Shown here: in pieces, positions 27,174 to 35,490 of the stretch
Layout of the letters: the number at the start of each line of letters is the position of its first letter
Numbering within the stretch: the first letter of the stretch is position 1
From: Paraburkholderia silviterrae
GTDB taxonomy: Bacteria > Pseudomonadota > Gammaproteobacteria > Burkholderiales > Burkholderiaceae
DNA: 64,000 nt
Assembly: GCF_004353915.1 (NCBI RefSeq)
Contig: NZ_SMRP01000024.1
Location: 52,405 to 116,404, forward strand
Direction: 5' to 3'
Notes under the pieces: model-generated
Database searches by the model: none
Told to the model about the DNA's origin: nothing
What the model saw: only the letters and a program-made list of their open reading frames with translations
Position numbers and translations under genes: made by a program

Positions 27174-27518
27174 ATGAAAGACAAGCTTTTCATTCTCCGT
27201 CCGGGCTTCTTCAGCGGTTCAGAGGGACCGTTCTACTGCGGCGACGCCGTTTCCGTCGAGGGTTTGCTGAGCTTCTTCCCTCAGCTTCGCGAAGCCGTCG
27301 ACGTCGAGTACATCGACGCACCGCGCCCTCGCAACGCGATCATCGACCTGATCGGCGAAGGCAACCAGTCCGCGCCAGTTATCGTGCTCGGTAGTGGTCA
27401 GACGTTGAAGGACACCTCCGTGAGCGTTCAGGAATCCAACGGAACGCGCTTCATTAACGCCCCCGACGACATCCGGCGATATCTGTCTTCCCAGTATGGC
27501 GTCGCGCACGCGTCGTGA
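27174..27518 (+). CDS. DUF3088-like small protein
   Basis: The 114-residue soluble protein starts KDKLFILRPGFF and continues GPFYCGDAVSVEGLLSFFP, the pattern I associate with DUF3088. It has a thioredoxin-like look: one Cys (Cys22) after an early beta strand and a late VIVLGSGQTLKD strand. It lies 51 bases after the lyase gene, with GAGGCAACC before the ATG, so it is probably co-transcribed. The function is unknown; the sulfur context hints at a redox or thiol role. Confidence 0.7.
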   Translation: MKDKLFILRPGFFSGSEGPFYCGDAVSVEGLLSFFPQLREAVDVEYIDAPRPRNAIIDLIGEGNQSAPVIVLGSGQTLKDTSVSVQESNGTRFINAPDDIRRYLSSQYGVAHAS

Positions 27519-27631
27519 ACGACAACGCATGTTTGCGCGTTCGTTGAGTGAGGCCGGTCGCGCCCGGAAACGAAGGGACTTCTGGCGACAAACCTGGTCG
27601 GCCGCGCTCAATTGAGACCGCTACCCGTCGC

Positions 27632-27651
27632 GTGCTCCTGTACAGGAGCAC
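27632..27651. repeat. Perfect 20-bp palindrome GTGCTCCTGTACAGGAGCAC
   Basis: Both 10-base halves are exact complements with no loop. There is no T-run after it, so it is not a standard terminator. It lies between the DUF3088-like gene and the transposase remnant, immediately before the remnant. Confidence 0.7.
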
Positions 27652-27654
27652 GCA

Positions 27655-27912
27655 ATGCCATCGCCGGAAATCTGCAAGGTGAAGATCCGGTCATCGAAGT
27701 ATCTGAACAATCTGATCGAACAGGACCATCGAAACATCAAGTCCAGGACAAACGTGATGCTCGGCTTCAAACGGTTCCGGAATGCCGCGACGACGATTTC
27801 AGGCATCGAGTTGATTCATCGCATTCGCAAGGGGCAGTTCGATCTCTGCGATCTCGGGCTCAATGTCACGGCGGCACCCTCTGTCTGGAATGCCATCCTC
27901 GTCAATCAGTAA
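27655..27912 (+). pseudogene. IS6-family transposase remnant (C-terminal part)
   Basis: The 85 codons contain KYLNNLIEQDHRNIKSR, then MLGFKRFRNAATTISGIELIHRIRKGQF, the conserved C-terminal core of IS6-family (IS26/IS240-like) DDE transposases. A complete enzyme is about 230 residues; the N-terminal half with the first catalytic aspartates is missing. Upstream codons in frame show no similarity. No flanking terminal repeats were found. Confidence 0.8.
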
Positions 27913-28032
27913 GGCGTCCATATCTATAGCATTCGGATCAACCGGGCCAGCTATTTGCACCGGAGCCACCATCGACCCGCGGCGCCAGGAAAACGCCAAC
28001 TTTACTTCGGCAAACGCCATTAGACGGCTGGC

Positions 28033-29376
28033 CTACACCTGCAACTGGGCGCTCCTCCTGAGCACCTTGGTCAGCGTGGCGTAGTAGACGATTCCGACCG
28101 CCAGCCAGACTGTGCCCAAAATCCAGGTGTCGCGGCCCATCGAATAGAGCACGTATGCGAGGATGCAAAAACCAACGCTGGGGATCAGCAAATGCTCCAC
28201 ATACTTCTTCGACTTCTTTCGAAGAACGAAGTGATTGACTACGGAGACATGGAGCACCAGAAATCCGGTCAGCGCGCCGAAGTTGACGAATGAAGTGATC
28301 GTGTCGAGCTTGTTCATGAAGGCGATTGACACGACCAACGAGACGAACGCCACGAGAACAATGGCCACATACGGCGATTTCGACTTCGCGGAGACCTTTG
28401 CCAATGCCATCGGCAGTTTCCGGTCGCGCGCCATCGAGTACAGAATGCGTGCGATCGAAGCGGTGGAGACAAAGGAGTTGGCAATGCCCCACGCGATAAC
28501 GGTCGACCACGAAGTCAGGCGGTTCAGCCAAGCCCCTCCGGCGTATTGCGCGGTTTCATAAAACGCCGTATCCAGGGACTTGAACTTGATGCCCGTCGAG
28601 AGGTCGGCGGCAATCCAGGTTTGGAGAATGAACAGCGCACCGGCGAGAAACAGCGAGGCCAGCGTCGCGCGGCCCACCGAATCACGCTTGCCTTCGGCGA
28701 CCTCTTCGGACATGGTCGAGATCGCGTCGAACCCGAGGAACGAAAGCGATGCCACCGATACCGCGGCAAAGATCATTCCGATATTGAACTTGTGGGGTTG
28801 AAACAACGGTGCAAGGGTCAGCCGTCCTGCCCCGAGGCCTTCGACATACAGTGCGCGCAACCCAACGACGCAGAAAATGGCGACCACGGCAAGCTGCGCA
28901 TAGAGCATCAGCTTGCTCGCACGCGCGGTGAACTCGACGCCGCACAGATTGACACCGGCGCCAGTGAGCGTGAATACCACGATCCAGATCCACCTCGGCA
29001 CCTCGGGAAACATCGGCGCCAGTGCGGCGGCGCTCGCGATGTACAGCAGCGACGGGATCAGGATGTAATCCAGCAGGATCAACCACCCCGACAGGAACCC
29101 GACCGTTTCGCCAATGCCTCGTTGCGCATATGTATAAACCGAGCCGGCCAGGGGGAAGTCCGACGACATCGCCTTATAGCTCATTGCCGTGAAAAACATC
29201 GCGATCATGCCAACGACGTACGCGAGCGCGACCATTCCGTTCGCGGCATCGGCGACATAGCCATAAATGCCAAACGGTGCGACTGGGATCATCCAGACGA
29301 GACCGTAGATAACCAAATCCTTGAAAGTCAGCGCTCTCTTGAGTTCCTGCTTGTACCCAAACTCTTCGATTGACAT
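28033..29376 (-). CDS. APC-family amino-acid/polyamine permease
   Basis: The 447-residue integral membrane protein has about 12 hydrophobic segments. APC-superfamily landmarks include VWMIPVAPFGIYGYV in the first helix, FPLAGSVYTYAQRGIG and GFDAISTMSEEVAEGKR. The proteins most like this are amino-acid or amine importers. It is transcribed divergently from the ornithine cyclodeaminase gene, and the 418-base gap between them holds two AT-rich palindromes. It is therefore likely part of the RpiR-regulated catabolic set and a candidate importer of its substrate. Confidence 0.85.
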   Translation of the reverse strand: MSIEEFGYKQELKRALTFKDLVIYGLVWMIPVAPFGIYGYVADAANGMVALAYVVGMIAMFFTAMSYKAMSSDFPLAGSVYTYAQRGIGETVGFLSGWLILLDYILIPSLLYIASAAALAPMFPEVPRWIWIVVFTLTGAGVNLCGVEFTARASKLMLYAQLAVVAIFCVVGLRALYVEGLGAGRLTLAPLFQPHKFNIGMIFAAVSVASLSFLGFDAISTMSEEVAEGKRDSVGRATLASLFLAGALFILQTWIAADLSTGIKFKSLDTAFYETAQYAGGAWLNRLTSWSTVIAWGIANSFVSTASIARILYSMARDRKLPMALAKVSAKSKSPYVAIVLVAFVSLVVSIAFMNKLDTITSFVNFGALTGFLVLHVSVVNHFVLRKKSKKYVEHLLIPSVGFCILAYVLYSMGRDTWILGTVWLAVGIVYYATLTKVLRRSAQLQV

Positions 29377-29574
29377 TCCCGTCTCCTCTCCTGTCTTCGT
29401 TTGATGGCCAGCAGTTCAGCGGCGACCACTGTCTAGTAGTCCAAATTAAATGAATGAGTTCTTGAAGAACTTCGAGCGAATCTTTCAATGCTGGCGGCCT
29501 TCGCCTTGCCACGCGACACCGGCCTCGCCTCTCGTCGTCATCTCAACCGACTTTGCACGTTGCATCCTAGCCAG

Positions 29575-29630
29575 TCAAAAATATTTTTTCAAGATGCAAT
29601 GTTTGGCACGGTATGAAAAAAATTGTTCAT
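29575..29630. promoter_or_regulatory. Two AT-rich operator-like sites between the APC permease and ornithine cyclodeaminase genes
   Basis: The first site, TCAAAAATATTTTTTCAA (29575-29592), resembles the perfect palindrome upstream of the glutamine-synthetase-like gene read on the other strand. The second, ATGAA-N8-TTCAT (29613-29630), is a perfect 5-bp inverted repeat. Both match the TGAAA...TTTCA style reported for RpiR-family regulators. One such regulator is encoded 1.5 kb away. Confidence 0.5.
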
Positions 29631-29794
29631 GGCTCGAAGTTTCCTGCCCCGGCCACTCCGTCCCCACGCTCCGCGCATCGGGCCCGACCTGACACATTGA
29701 TCGGTTTTGTGGCGAAACGCTTCACTTTGTGTTCTATCGACCGACAGTGGCCTCTGGAAAAATGGGGCATTCCTCAACTGATTCGGAGTCGATC

Positions 29795-30859
29795 ATGGCA
29801 CGCACCCGTCCCACCACGGCCTACCTCAGCGCGGAGAATATCGTCAGGCTGGTCGAGACCGTCGGCCTGAGCCGCTTCTTTGCGGGTGTGGCGTCGCGTA
29901 TCGAGCGCGACTTTCTGCGTTGGGAGCAGTTCGACAAGAGCGCTCGCGTCGCCTGTCATTCGCGCGACGGTGTCATCGAGTTGATGCCGATCGCGGACGA
30001 AAGCGAATTCGCTTTCAAGTATGTGAACGGCCATCCGAAGAATACGGCGACCGGTTTGCCCACGGTCATGGCGTTCGGCGTGCTGGCCGACGTGCTCACG
30101 GGCACGCCCGTGTTCCTCTCCGAGCTGACGCTCGTCACCGCCATCCGTACGGCCGCGATGTCGGTCGTGGCCGCCCGCGCGCTCGCCCGCCCCGATAGCC
30201 GCACGATGGCGCTGATCGGCAACGGTGCGCAAAGCGAGTTCCAGGCACTCGCGTTCCGCGATCTGATCGGGATCCGTACCGTTCGGTTGTACGACGTCGA
30301 TCCGGCCGCGACCCGCAAGCTCGTCAATAACCTGCGCGGTCGCGGTCTCGAGATCGTGGTTTGCGCCAGTGCGGCCGAAGCGGCCAGGGGCGCCGATATT
30401 GTCACGACGGTCACGGCCGACAAGACCAACGCCACGATCCTCACGGCGGATATGATCGAGCCCGGCATGCACATCAACGCCGTTGGCGGCGATTGTCCCG
30501 GTAAAACCGAGCTCGACCGTCGTGTTCTGGAAATGGGGCCGGTCTTCGTTGAATTCGAGCCGCAAAGCCGGATCGAGGGCGAAGTGCAACAGATGCCGGC
30601 CGATTTCCCGGTCACCGAACTCTGGCGCGTGCTGGCCGGCCAGGCCGGTGGCCGTGAGCATGCACAGCAAGTCACGGTGTTCGATTCCGTGGGCTTCGCG
30701 CTCGAAGACTACTCGGCCCTGGCATTCATGCGCGACGCGGCGTCCGAATACGGCATCGGTGAAGCGCTCGAGCTGATTCTGACCGCGGAAAATCCCAAGG
30801 ACCTCTTCGGCGCGCTGCGCGTTGCCGAGCACACGGACTCCGTCGCCGCAGCCGCATAA
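29795..30859 (+). CDS. Ornithine cyclodeaminase
   Basis: The 354-residue member of the ornithine cyclodeaminase/mu-crystallin family would convert L-ornithine to L-proline and ammonia with NAD. The motif NAVGGDCPGKTELD, containing the catalytic Asp, is the hallmark that separates true ornithine cyclodeaminases from other mu-crystallin relatives. A Rossmann segment (ALIGNGAQSEFQALAF) is present. Start 29795 follows CGGAG; the frame is open 22 codons further upstream without a site. It is the first plus-strand gene of the island. Confidence 0.88.
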   Translation: MARTRPTTAYLSAENIVRLVETVGLSRFFAGVASRIERDFLRWEQFDKSARVACHSRDGVIELMPIADESEFAFKYVNGHPKNTATGLPTVMAFGVLADVLTGTPVFLSELTLVTAIRTAAMSVVAARALARPDSRTMALIGNGAQSEFQALAFRDLIGIRTVRLYDVDPAATRKLVNNLRGRGLEIVVCASAAEAARGADIVTTVTADKTNATILTADMIEPGMHINAVGGDCPGKTELDRRVLEMGPVFVEFEPQSRIEGEVQQMPADFPVTELWRVLAGQAGGREHAQQVTVFDSVGFALEDYSALAFMRDAASEYGIGEALELILTAENPKDLFGALRVAEHTDSVAAAA

Positions 30860-31131
30860 GCGCGACTACGCCAGGGGCGTCGCCCTCATCTTTCCCCACA
30901 CGCTCGATTCGCCAGCCTTCGGGCCGGCGCGAGCCGCCCCACGACAATCGGCGCGGGGCGCTTCCCCCTTTCTCCTCCTCTGCGCCGTCCGCAGCTTCGC
31001 GCCTGATTTGCGCCGGCGCGACCTATCCCGTCTCTCCCCGATTTAATTTAGCATCACGAAACAAATGCCTGGATCCTTGCGTCGTCGCGCGTCCAAACCC
31101 ACCCGCGTACAGACCGGGCATAATATCCGGG

Positions 31132-31148
31132 TCGAAATAATTTTTCAA
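31132..31148. promoter_or_regulatory. Operator-like AT-rich palindrome upstream of the RpiR gene
   Basis: TCGAAA-TAATT-TTTCAA lies 20 bases before the ATG of the RpiR-family regulator. One half matches the TTTCAA half of the perfect palindrome at 32126. The position suggests autorepression. Confidence 0.5.
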
Positions 31149-31168
31149 TTAGCCCAATTCCTGTCGAT

Positions 31169-32041
31169 ATGAAAGAAAACGATCAATCGCTTCTCTTCAG
31201 GCTGAGAGACACGCTGCAGACGCTCAGTCCAGCGGAAAAGCGCGTTGGCATGGCCCTGATTGCCGACTACCCGATTACCGGATTGAAGACCGTCACCGAG
31301 ATCGCGGAAGCGGCGGGGACCAGCCCCGCAACGGTCTCGCGCTTCGCGGAGGCTCTGGGTTTTACGGGTTTCCCCGAGTTACAGCGCGCACTTCACAAAG
31401 ACGTGGCGGCCCGCTTCTCGTCGCCCGGTTTGCAGTTCGCCAAAACCGCTGAGCGCGCAGGCGAATCGGGACCGCAGCAGATGGCGGCCATGTTTGGCAC
31501 GATGGTCTCGGACACGGTCCGGCATCTCGACCCGCAGGAAGTCCGCAGTCTGGTGGAGAAGCTCATCGACCCGAAGCGCACGATCTACTTCGTGGGCGGC
31601 CGGCACAGCCGTGCGCTCGCGCGCTATTTCCAGCAGCAGCTTCATCACCTTCGGCACAAAACGGTCTATTTCGATGGGGTTAACGCGGATGCGATCGACG
31701 CGCTGGTCGAGTTCGACTCGCGCACCGTGCTGGTCCTGTTCGACTTCCGGCGCTACCAGCACGACTCGGTGCGCTATGCGGCGGCCGCCAATTCGCGGCG
31801 CGCCCACGTCGTGCTGTTCACCGACCCGTATACGTCGCCGGCCATCAAGCATGCTCGCCAGGTGTTCGTCTGCCAGACCGCGACATCGTCGCCATTCGAC
31901 AGCTACGCCAGCGGCATCGCGCTCATCGACTGCCTCGTGATGGAGCTTACGCTCGCGTTGGGCGAGGAAGGACACCGGCGCATCGACCGTCTCGAGCAGG
32001 CGCGCGAAGAGTTCGGCCTGGAATACGTGCTGAAAGACTGA
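31169..32041 (+). CDS. MurR/RpiR-family transcriptional regulator
   Basis: The 290-residue regulator has an N-terminal helix-turn-helix domain (VTEIAEAAGTSPATVSRFAEALGF, about residues 42-65) and a C-terminal SIS domain (IYFVGGRHSRALARYFQQQL, from about residue 132). SIS domains usually bind phosphosugars, but RpiR regulators near amino-acid genes also occur. It lies between ornithine cyclodeaminase and the ligase/hydrolase operon, and related palindromes precede all three transcription units, so it is the likely local regulator. Confidence 0.9.
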   Translation: MKENDQSLLFRLRDTLQTLSPAEKRVGMALIADYPITGLKTVTEIAEAAGTSPATVSRFAEALGFTGFPELQRALHKDVAARFSSPGLQFAKTAERAGESGPQQMAAMFGTMVSDTVRHLDPQEVRSLVEKLIDPKRTIYFVGGRHSRALARYFQQQLHHLRHKTVYFDGVNADAIDALVEFDSRTVLVLFDFRRYQHDSVRYAAAANSRRAHVVLFTDPYTSPAIKHARQVFVCQTATSSPFDSYASGIALIDCLVMELTLALGEEGHRRIDRLEQAREEFGLEYVLKD

Positions 32042-32061
32042 ATACGCTCCTGAGCGCGGCC

Positions 32062-32081
32062 CACGCAGGCATCCCTGCGTG
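32062..32081. terminator. Hairpin downstream of the RpiR gene
   Basis: A perfect 8-bp stem CACGCAGG-CATC-CCTGCGTG, flanked by further GC complementarity (GCGCG before, CGCGC after), lies 20 bases after the stop. No T-run follows, so it is at best a weak or Rho-assisted terminator. Confidence 0.45.
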
Positions 32082-32125
32082 AGCGCGCCTGATGCCGGAC
32101 GAGGCGGAGGAGCCCGCAGGCCGAC

Positions 32126-32181
32126 TTGAAAAAAATATTTCAAAGACAGTGTTTTTGTGATTTTTGATGAGTTATCATCAA
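32126..32181. promoter_or_regulatory. Two perfect palindromes upstream of the glutamine-synthetase-like operon
   Basis: TTGAAA-AAAATA-TTTCAA (32126-32143) is a perfect 6-6-6 inverted repeat related to sites at 29575 and 31132. TTGATGA-GTTA-TCATCAA (32164-32181) is a second perfect 7-bp inverted repeat of different sequence. The two may bind the RpiR regulator and another factor, for example the AsnC-type regulator at 35491. Confidence 0.6.
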
Positions 32182-32278
32182 GCTCAAATGACACCCTGCC
32201 CGAGCGCGCATCGGCGTTGCCCGAGCCTGCACGGATGTCGCTTGAACGGTTTTTTCACCACTGTCTGCGAGAACCTCA

Positions 32279-33604
32279 ATGTCTGCCAAATCTGGCGAAG
32301 CCAGCGATGCTCTGTGTTTTCTCCTGACGAACGACTTCTCGGGTTTGACGCGCGGCCGGGGCTTCCCCGCCAGCGCGCTCGATCAGTTCGTCAAGAGCGG
32401 CTGCGGATGGGTGCACGCGAATCAGGCGCTCACGCCCTTCGGCCCCATCGCCGCGAATCATCCGTTCGGGCCATTGGGCGACCTGCGCTTGCGCGCCGAT
32501 CCCTCCACGCTGGTCCACCACGACGCAGGCGACGGTTCTGAGCCGTTCCACTTCATCCTGTGCGACCTCGTCGACTACGAGGGCAATCGCTGGGATTGCG
32601 ACCCGCGTTCGCTGCTCCAGTCGGCCATTGAGAAGCTGTTCGAGGAAACCGGCCTGTACGTCAATGCATCGTTCGAGCACGAGTTCATGATGACGAACCT
32701 GAGCGAGAACGCGCCGCCGTTCTCGTATCGGGCGTACCGGCTCATCGACAAGCTCTGCGGCAAGATCCTGCGGGCCATGCAGGACGCCGGCACCGGGCCG
32801 GAAATGATTCTCCCGGAGTACGGCGCCGGACAGTTCGAGGTCACGATGCAGCCCACCCGCGCACTACGGGCTGCGGACAACGCGGTCATCATGCGCGAGC
32901 TGGTAAGAGAGCTCTCCCGGCGCGAGGGCCTGCACGCCACGTTCTCCCCAAAGCTCATCCCGAACGGCGTGGGCAATGGCGTTCACGTTCATTTTGGACT
33001 CCTGCGCGAAGACGGCACGCCGTGCAATTACGACGCGCAGGGTCCGGGGCAAATGTCCGCACCGCTCGCGCACTTCTGTGCCGGCATCTTGCGGCACCTC
33101 CCCGCGCTCATCGCGCTGACCGCACCGAGCGCCATTTCGAATCTGCGCCTTCAACCGCATCACTGGAGCGCGGCGTTCACGTGTATCGGCGTGCAGAACC
33201 GCGAGGCATCCCTGCGCATTTGCCCGGCCGTCAGCGGTGCATCCGCGGAGCGTGCCCATCACGTCGAGTTCCGGGCGGCCGACGCCTGCGCGTCGCCGTA
33301 TCTCGTCCTGGCGTCGATGATTCTGGCGGGCCTCGACGGCATCCGCAACAAGATCGCCCTGCCCGAGCTGCTGACCGCCGACCCTTCGAGCCTGTCCGAA
33401 GCGCAGCGTAATGCCGGCGGCATTCACCCGCTTCCCGGGTCGGTGCCCGAAGCGCTCGCCGAGGTCGACAAGGACCGCGAGCTGAAGAGCTGGTTCAGCG
33501 AGGACTTCTGGAATTGCTACCGCGCGATGAAGCGCGCCGAGCTCGGGATGCTCGAAGGTTCGTCAGCCGAAGAGATGTGCACCCGCTATAGCCAGGTCTA
33601 CTAA
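32279..33604 (+). CDS. Glutamine-synthetase-family gamma-glutamyl ligase
   Basis: The 441-residue member of the glutamine synthetase superfamily keeps the catalytic landmarks: the paired acids in SFEHEFM, the Glu in YGAGQFEVTMQP, the His in GNGVHVHFGL, the Arg in NREASLRI and the Glu/Arg pair in VEFRAADACASPYL. Its divergent N-terminal domain and its context argue against the housekeeping enzyme. Such relatives ligate glutamate to amines (polyamines, ethanolamine, isopropylamine) during catabolism. A strong ribosome binding site is not evident. It heads a run of ligase, isochorismatase-fold hydrolase and zinc deacylase genes. The actual substrate is unknown. Confidence 0.82.
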   Translation: MSAKSGEASDALCFLLTNDFSGLTRGRGFPASALDQFVKSGCGWVHANQALTPFGPIAANHPFGPLGDLRLRADPSTLVHHDAGDGSEPFHFILCDLVDYEGNRWDCDPRSLLQSAIEKLFEETGLYVNASFEHEFMMTNLSENAPPFSYRAYRLIDKLCGKILRAMQDAGTGPEMILPEYGAGQFEVTMQPTRALRAADNAVIMRELVRELSRREGLHATFSPKLIPNGVGNGVHVHFGLLREDGTPCNYDAQGPGQMSAPLAHFCAGILRHLPALIALTAPSAISNLRLQPHHWSAAFTCIGVQNREASLRICPAVSGASAERAHHVEFRAADACASPYLVLASMILAGLDGIRNKIALPELLTADPSSLSEAQRNAGGIHPLPGSVPEALAEVDKDRELKSWFSEDFWNCYRAMKRAELGMLEGSSAEEMCTRYSQVY

Positions 33605-33622
33605 CCCATCCATTCAACGACC

Positions 33623-34267
33623 ATGCAACACATGAACACCATGCCGGGCGGCCGTGCGCTCGATGAAGCCTTGACGCGCATTCGTCCTTTCGATCCCCGC
33701 AAGACCGCGGTGCTCGTGGTCGACGTCCAGAACTCAGAAGTGATTCCCGAGTACGAGACGGATCGGCCGGAATACTGGCGAGCCATTCACGACCGTGCGC
33801 TCCCCAACCAGAAGCGGGTCATCGATAGCGCGCGCGCGGCGGGCGCCGAGATTATTTACACCGTCATCGAGAGTCTCACCGCAGATGGACGCGACCGCAG
33901 CCTCGATCACAAGCTCTCGAAAATCTTCGTGCCGAAGAATTCGCCTCTGGGCCAGGTCATTGCGCTCGTCGCGCCCGAGCCGGACGACATCGTCTTGCCC
34001 AAGACCTCGTCGGGCGTCTTCAATTCCACGAGTCTCGACTATGTACTGCGCAACCTCGGGATCGAGTCCGTTGTCGTGATCGGCTTCGTCACCGACCAGT
34101 GCGTGGACATGGCCGTGCGCGATGGCGCGGACCGCGGATACTACATGGTGTGTGTGGGAGACGCCTGTGCGTCTTATACCGAGCAGTCGCATCAGGCCGG
34201 ACTCAAGGCATTCAAGGGCTATTGCCGGCAAATGAGCACGGCGGAATTCGTCGCGCAATTGCGTTGA
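33623..34267 (+). CDS. Isochorismatase-family cysteine hydrolase
   Basis: The 214-residue hydrolase has the family triad: Asp34 in VVDVQNSE, Lys127 in VLPKTSSGVF and Cys160 in VTDQCVDMAVRDG. Family members hydrolyse amides and carbamoyl compounds (N-carbamoylsarcosine, ureidoacrylate, nicotinamide, biuret). The first ATG (33623) is used, but ATGs at 33632 and 33641 are possible. It begins 18 bases after the ligase gene and is certainly co-transcribed with it. Confidence 0.88.
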   Translation: MQHMNTMPGGRALDEALTRIRPFDPRKTAVLVVDVQNSEVIPEYETDRPEYWRAIHDRALPNQKRVIDSARAAGAEIIYTVIESLTADGRDRSLDHKLSKIFVPKNSPLGQVIALVAPEPDDIVLPKTSSGVFNSTSLDYVLRNLGIESVVVIGFVTDQCVDMAVRDGADRGYYMVCVGDACASYTEQSHQAGLKAFKGYCRQMSTAEFVAQLR

Positions 34268-34332
34268 CGCCATGGCTTGCGCGTTCGCGCAAGCCTCGCC
34301 CGACCTTCCGATTTTCAAGGCTACGATTCGTC

Positions 34333-35460
34333 ATGCACCATCTGAGCATTCCTCTCAGGCCGGACGCGCCCGGTTCGACCCTCACGCTGGACGTGTTTTC
34401 CTATGGGCCCGAGGAGCCGCAAGGACGTTGCGTCTACGTCCAGGCGGGGCTCCACGCCAATGAGGTGCCGGGCATGCTGGTGCTGTTGCATCTGCGCGAA
34501 CGCCTTGCCGCTCTCGAGGAAGCGGGCCGCCTGCGGGGCAACGTGGTCGTGGTGCCCTGCGCGAATCCCATTGGCCTGCGCCAGATTTCGCTGGGCCTTC
34601 ATCACGGGCGTTTCGACGTGGCGAGCGGCCAGAACTTCAACCGGAACTTCTGTGCCTTCCAGCATGAGGTCCTGAACCGTCTCGCTTCGGCCGCCGATCT
34701 CGATGAAGCCGCGTTGGCGCGAACCGTCAAGGCCGCAATCAAGGACGCGCTGGGTTCGCTCGAGCCGGCAACGCCGCTGGAAGCGCTCCGCGTCGAATTG
34801 ATGAAGGCGGCGGCCAACGCCGACATCGTGCTGGATCTGCACTGCGATCGCGAAGCCTGCCTGCACGTCTACGCCAACGCGCATCACCTCGATCAGGCGA
34901 CCGGCCTGGCCGCGCATCTTGGTGCGCCGCTGGTGCTGCACGCGCTCGAACAAGGCGGCGCGTCTTTTGACGACAACATCGTGTGCGAGTGGCAGAACGT
35001 GTACGCCCGTCTTGGCCGAGCGGTCGAGACCGTGCCGGTCTTCGCCGCAACCGTCGAATTGCGGGGCCGCACGGACGTCGGTCATGAACTCGCGGCGGCC
35101 GACGCCGACCACCTGATCGCATGGTTCATCGAGCAACGCATTGTCGAGCGTGACGCCGATCGACCGGATTTCGAGCGCCACGTGGAAGTATTTGCGCGAC
35201 CGCTCAATGGCGTCGAAACGCTGCGCGCGCCAATCGCCGGCGTACTCGTGTACCACGCGAGGATCGGCGCATGGGTCAAGAAGAATCAGTTGATCGCCGA
35301 GATCCTCGACCCGACGAACGGCGCCAGCGCGAAACTGTGTAGTACAACCGACGGTTTCTTCTTCGCGCGGGACCACGAGCGCTATGTGAGTGCGGGACAC
35401 AGCGTGTCCTACGTCGCCGGGGCCAACGCGCTCAAGAAAACCGCGCTCCTTTCTGTCTGA
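34333..35460 (+). CDS. Succinylglutamate desuccinylase/aspartoacylase-family zinc deacylase
   Basis: The 375-residue protein has the zinc ligands of the family: His41 and Glu44 in GLHANEVPG and His170 in LDLHCD. NFNRNF at 101-106 supplies the substrate-binding Asn-Arg, and the Glu in ATVELRG is the probable catalytic residue. Relatives remove acyl groups from N-acyl amino acids (AstE, AspA, and DoeB in ectoine breakdown). The C-terminal 90 residues resemble a biotinyl/lipoyl-like beta fold (LRAPIAGVLVYHARIGAWVKKNQLIAEI), common in this subgroup. Start 34333 is chosen because the open frame upstream overlaps the isochorismatase gene. Confidence 0.87.
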   Translation: MHHLSIPLRPDAPGSTLTLDVFSYGPEEPQGRCVYVQAGLHANEVPGMLVLLHLRERLAALEEAGRLRGNVVVVPCANPIGLRQISLGLHHGRFDVASGQNFNRNFCAFQHEVLNRLASAADLDEAALARTVKAAIKDALGSLEPATPLEALRVELMKAAANADIVLDLHCDREACLHVYANAHHLDQATGLAAHLGAPLVLHALEQGGASFDDNIVCEWQNVYARLGRAVETVPVFAATVELRGRTDVGHELAAADADHLIAWFIEQRIVERDADRPDFERHVEVFARPLNGVETLRAPIAGVLVYHARIGAWVKKNQLIAEILDPTNGASAKLCSTTDGFFFARDHERYVSAGHSVSYVAGANALKKTALLSV

Positions 35461-35490
35461 TCGACGCAACCCGGGTAGACAGACAGCGCA

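Noticed and set aside
29795..35460. Ectoine degradation (eut/doe) cluster
   Set aside because: The cyclodeaminase has the true ornithine cyclodeaminase motif, and the ectoine hydrolase, EutB-type and aminotransferase genes are absent.
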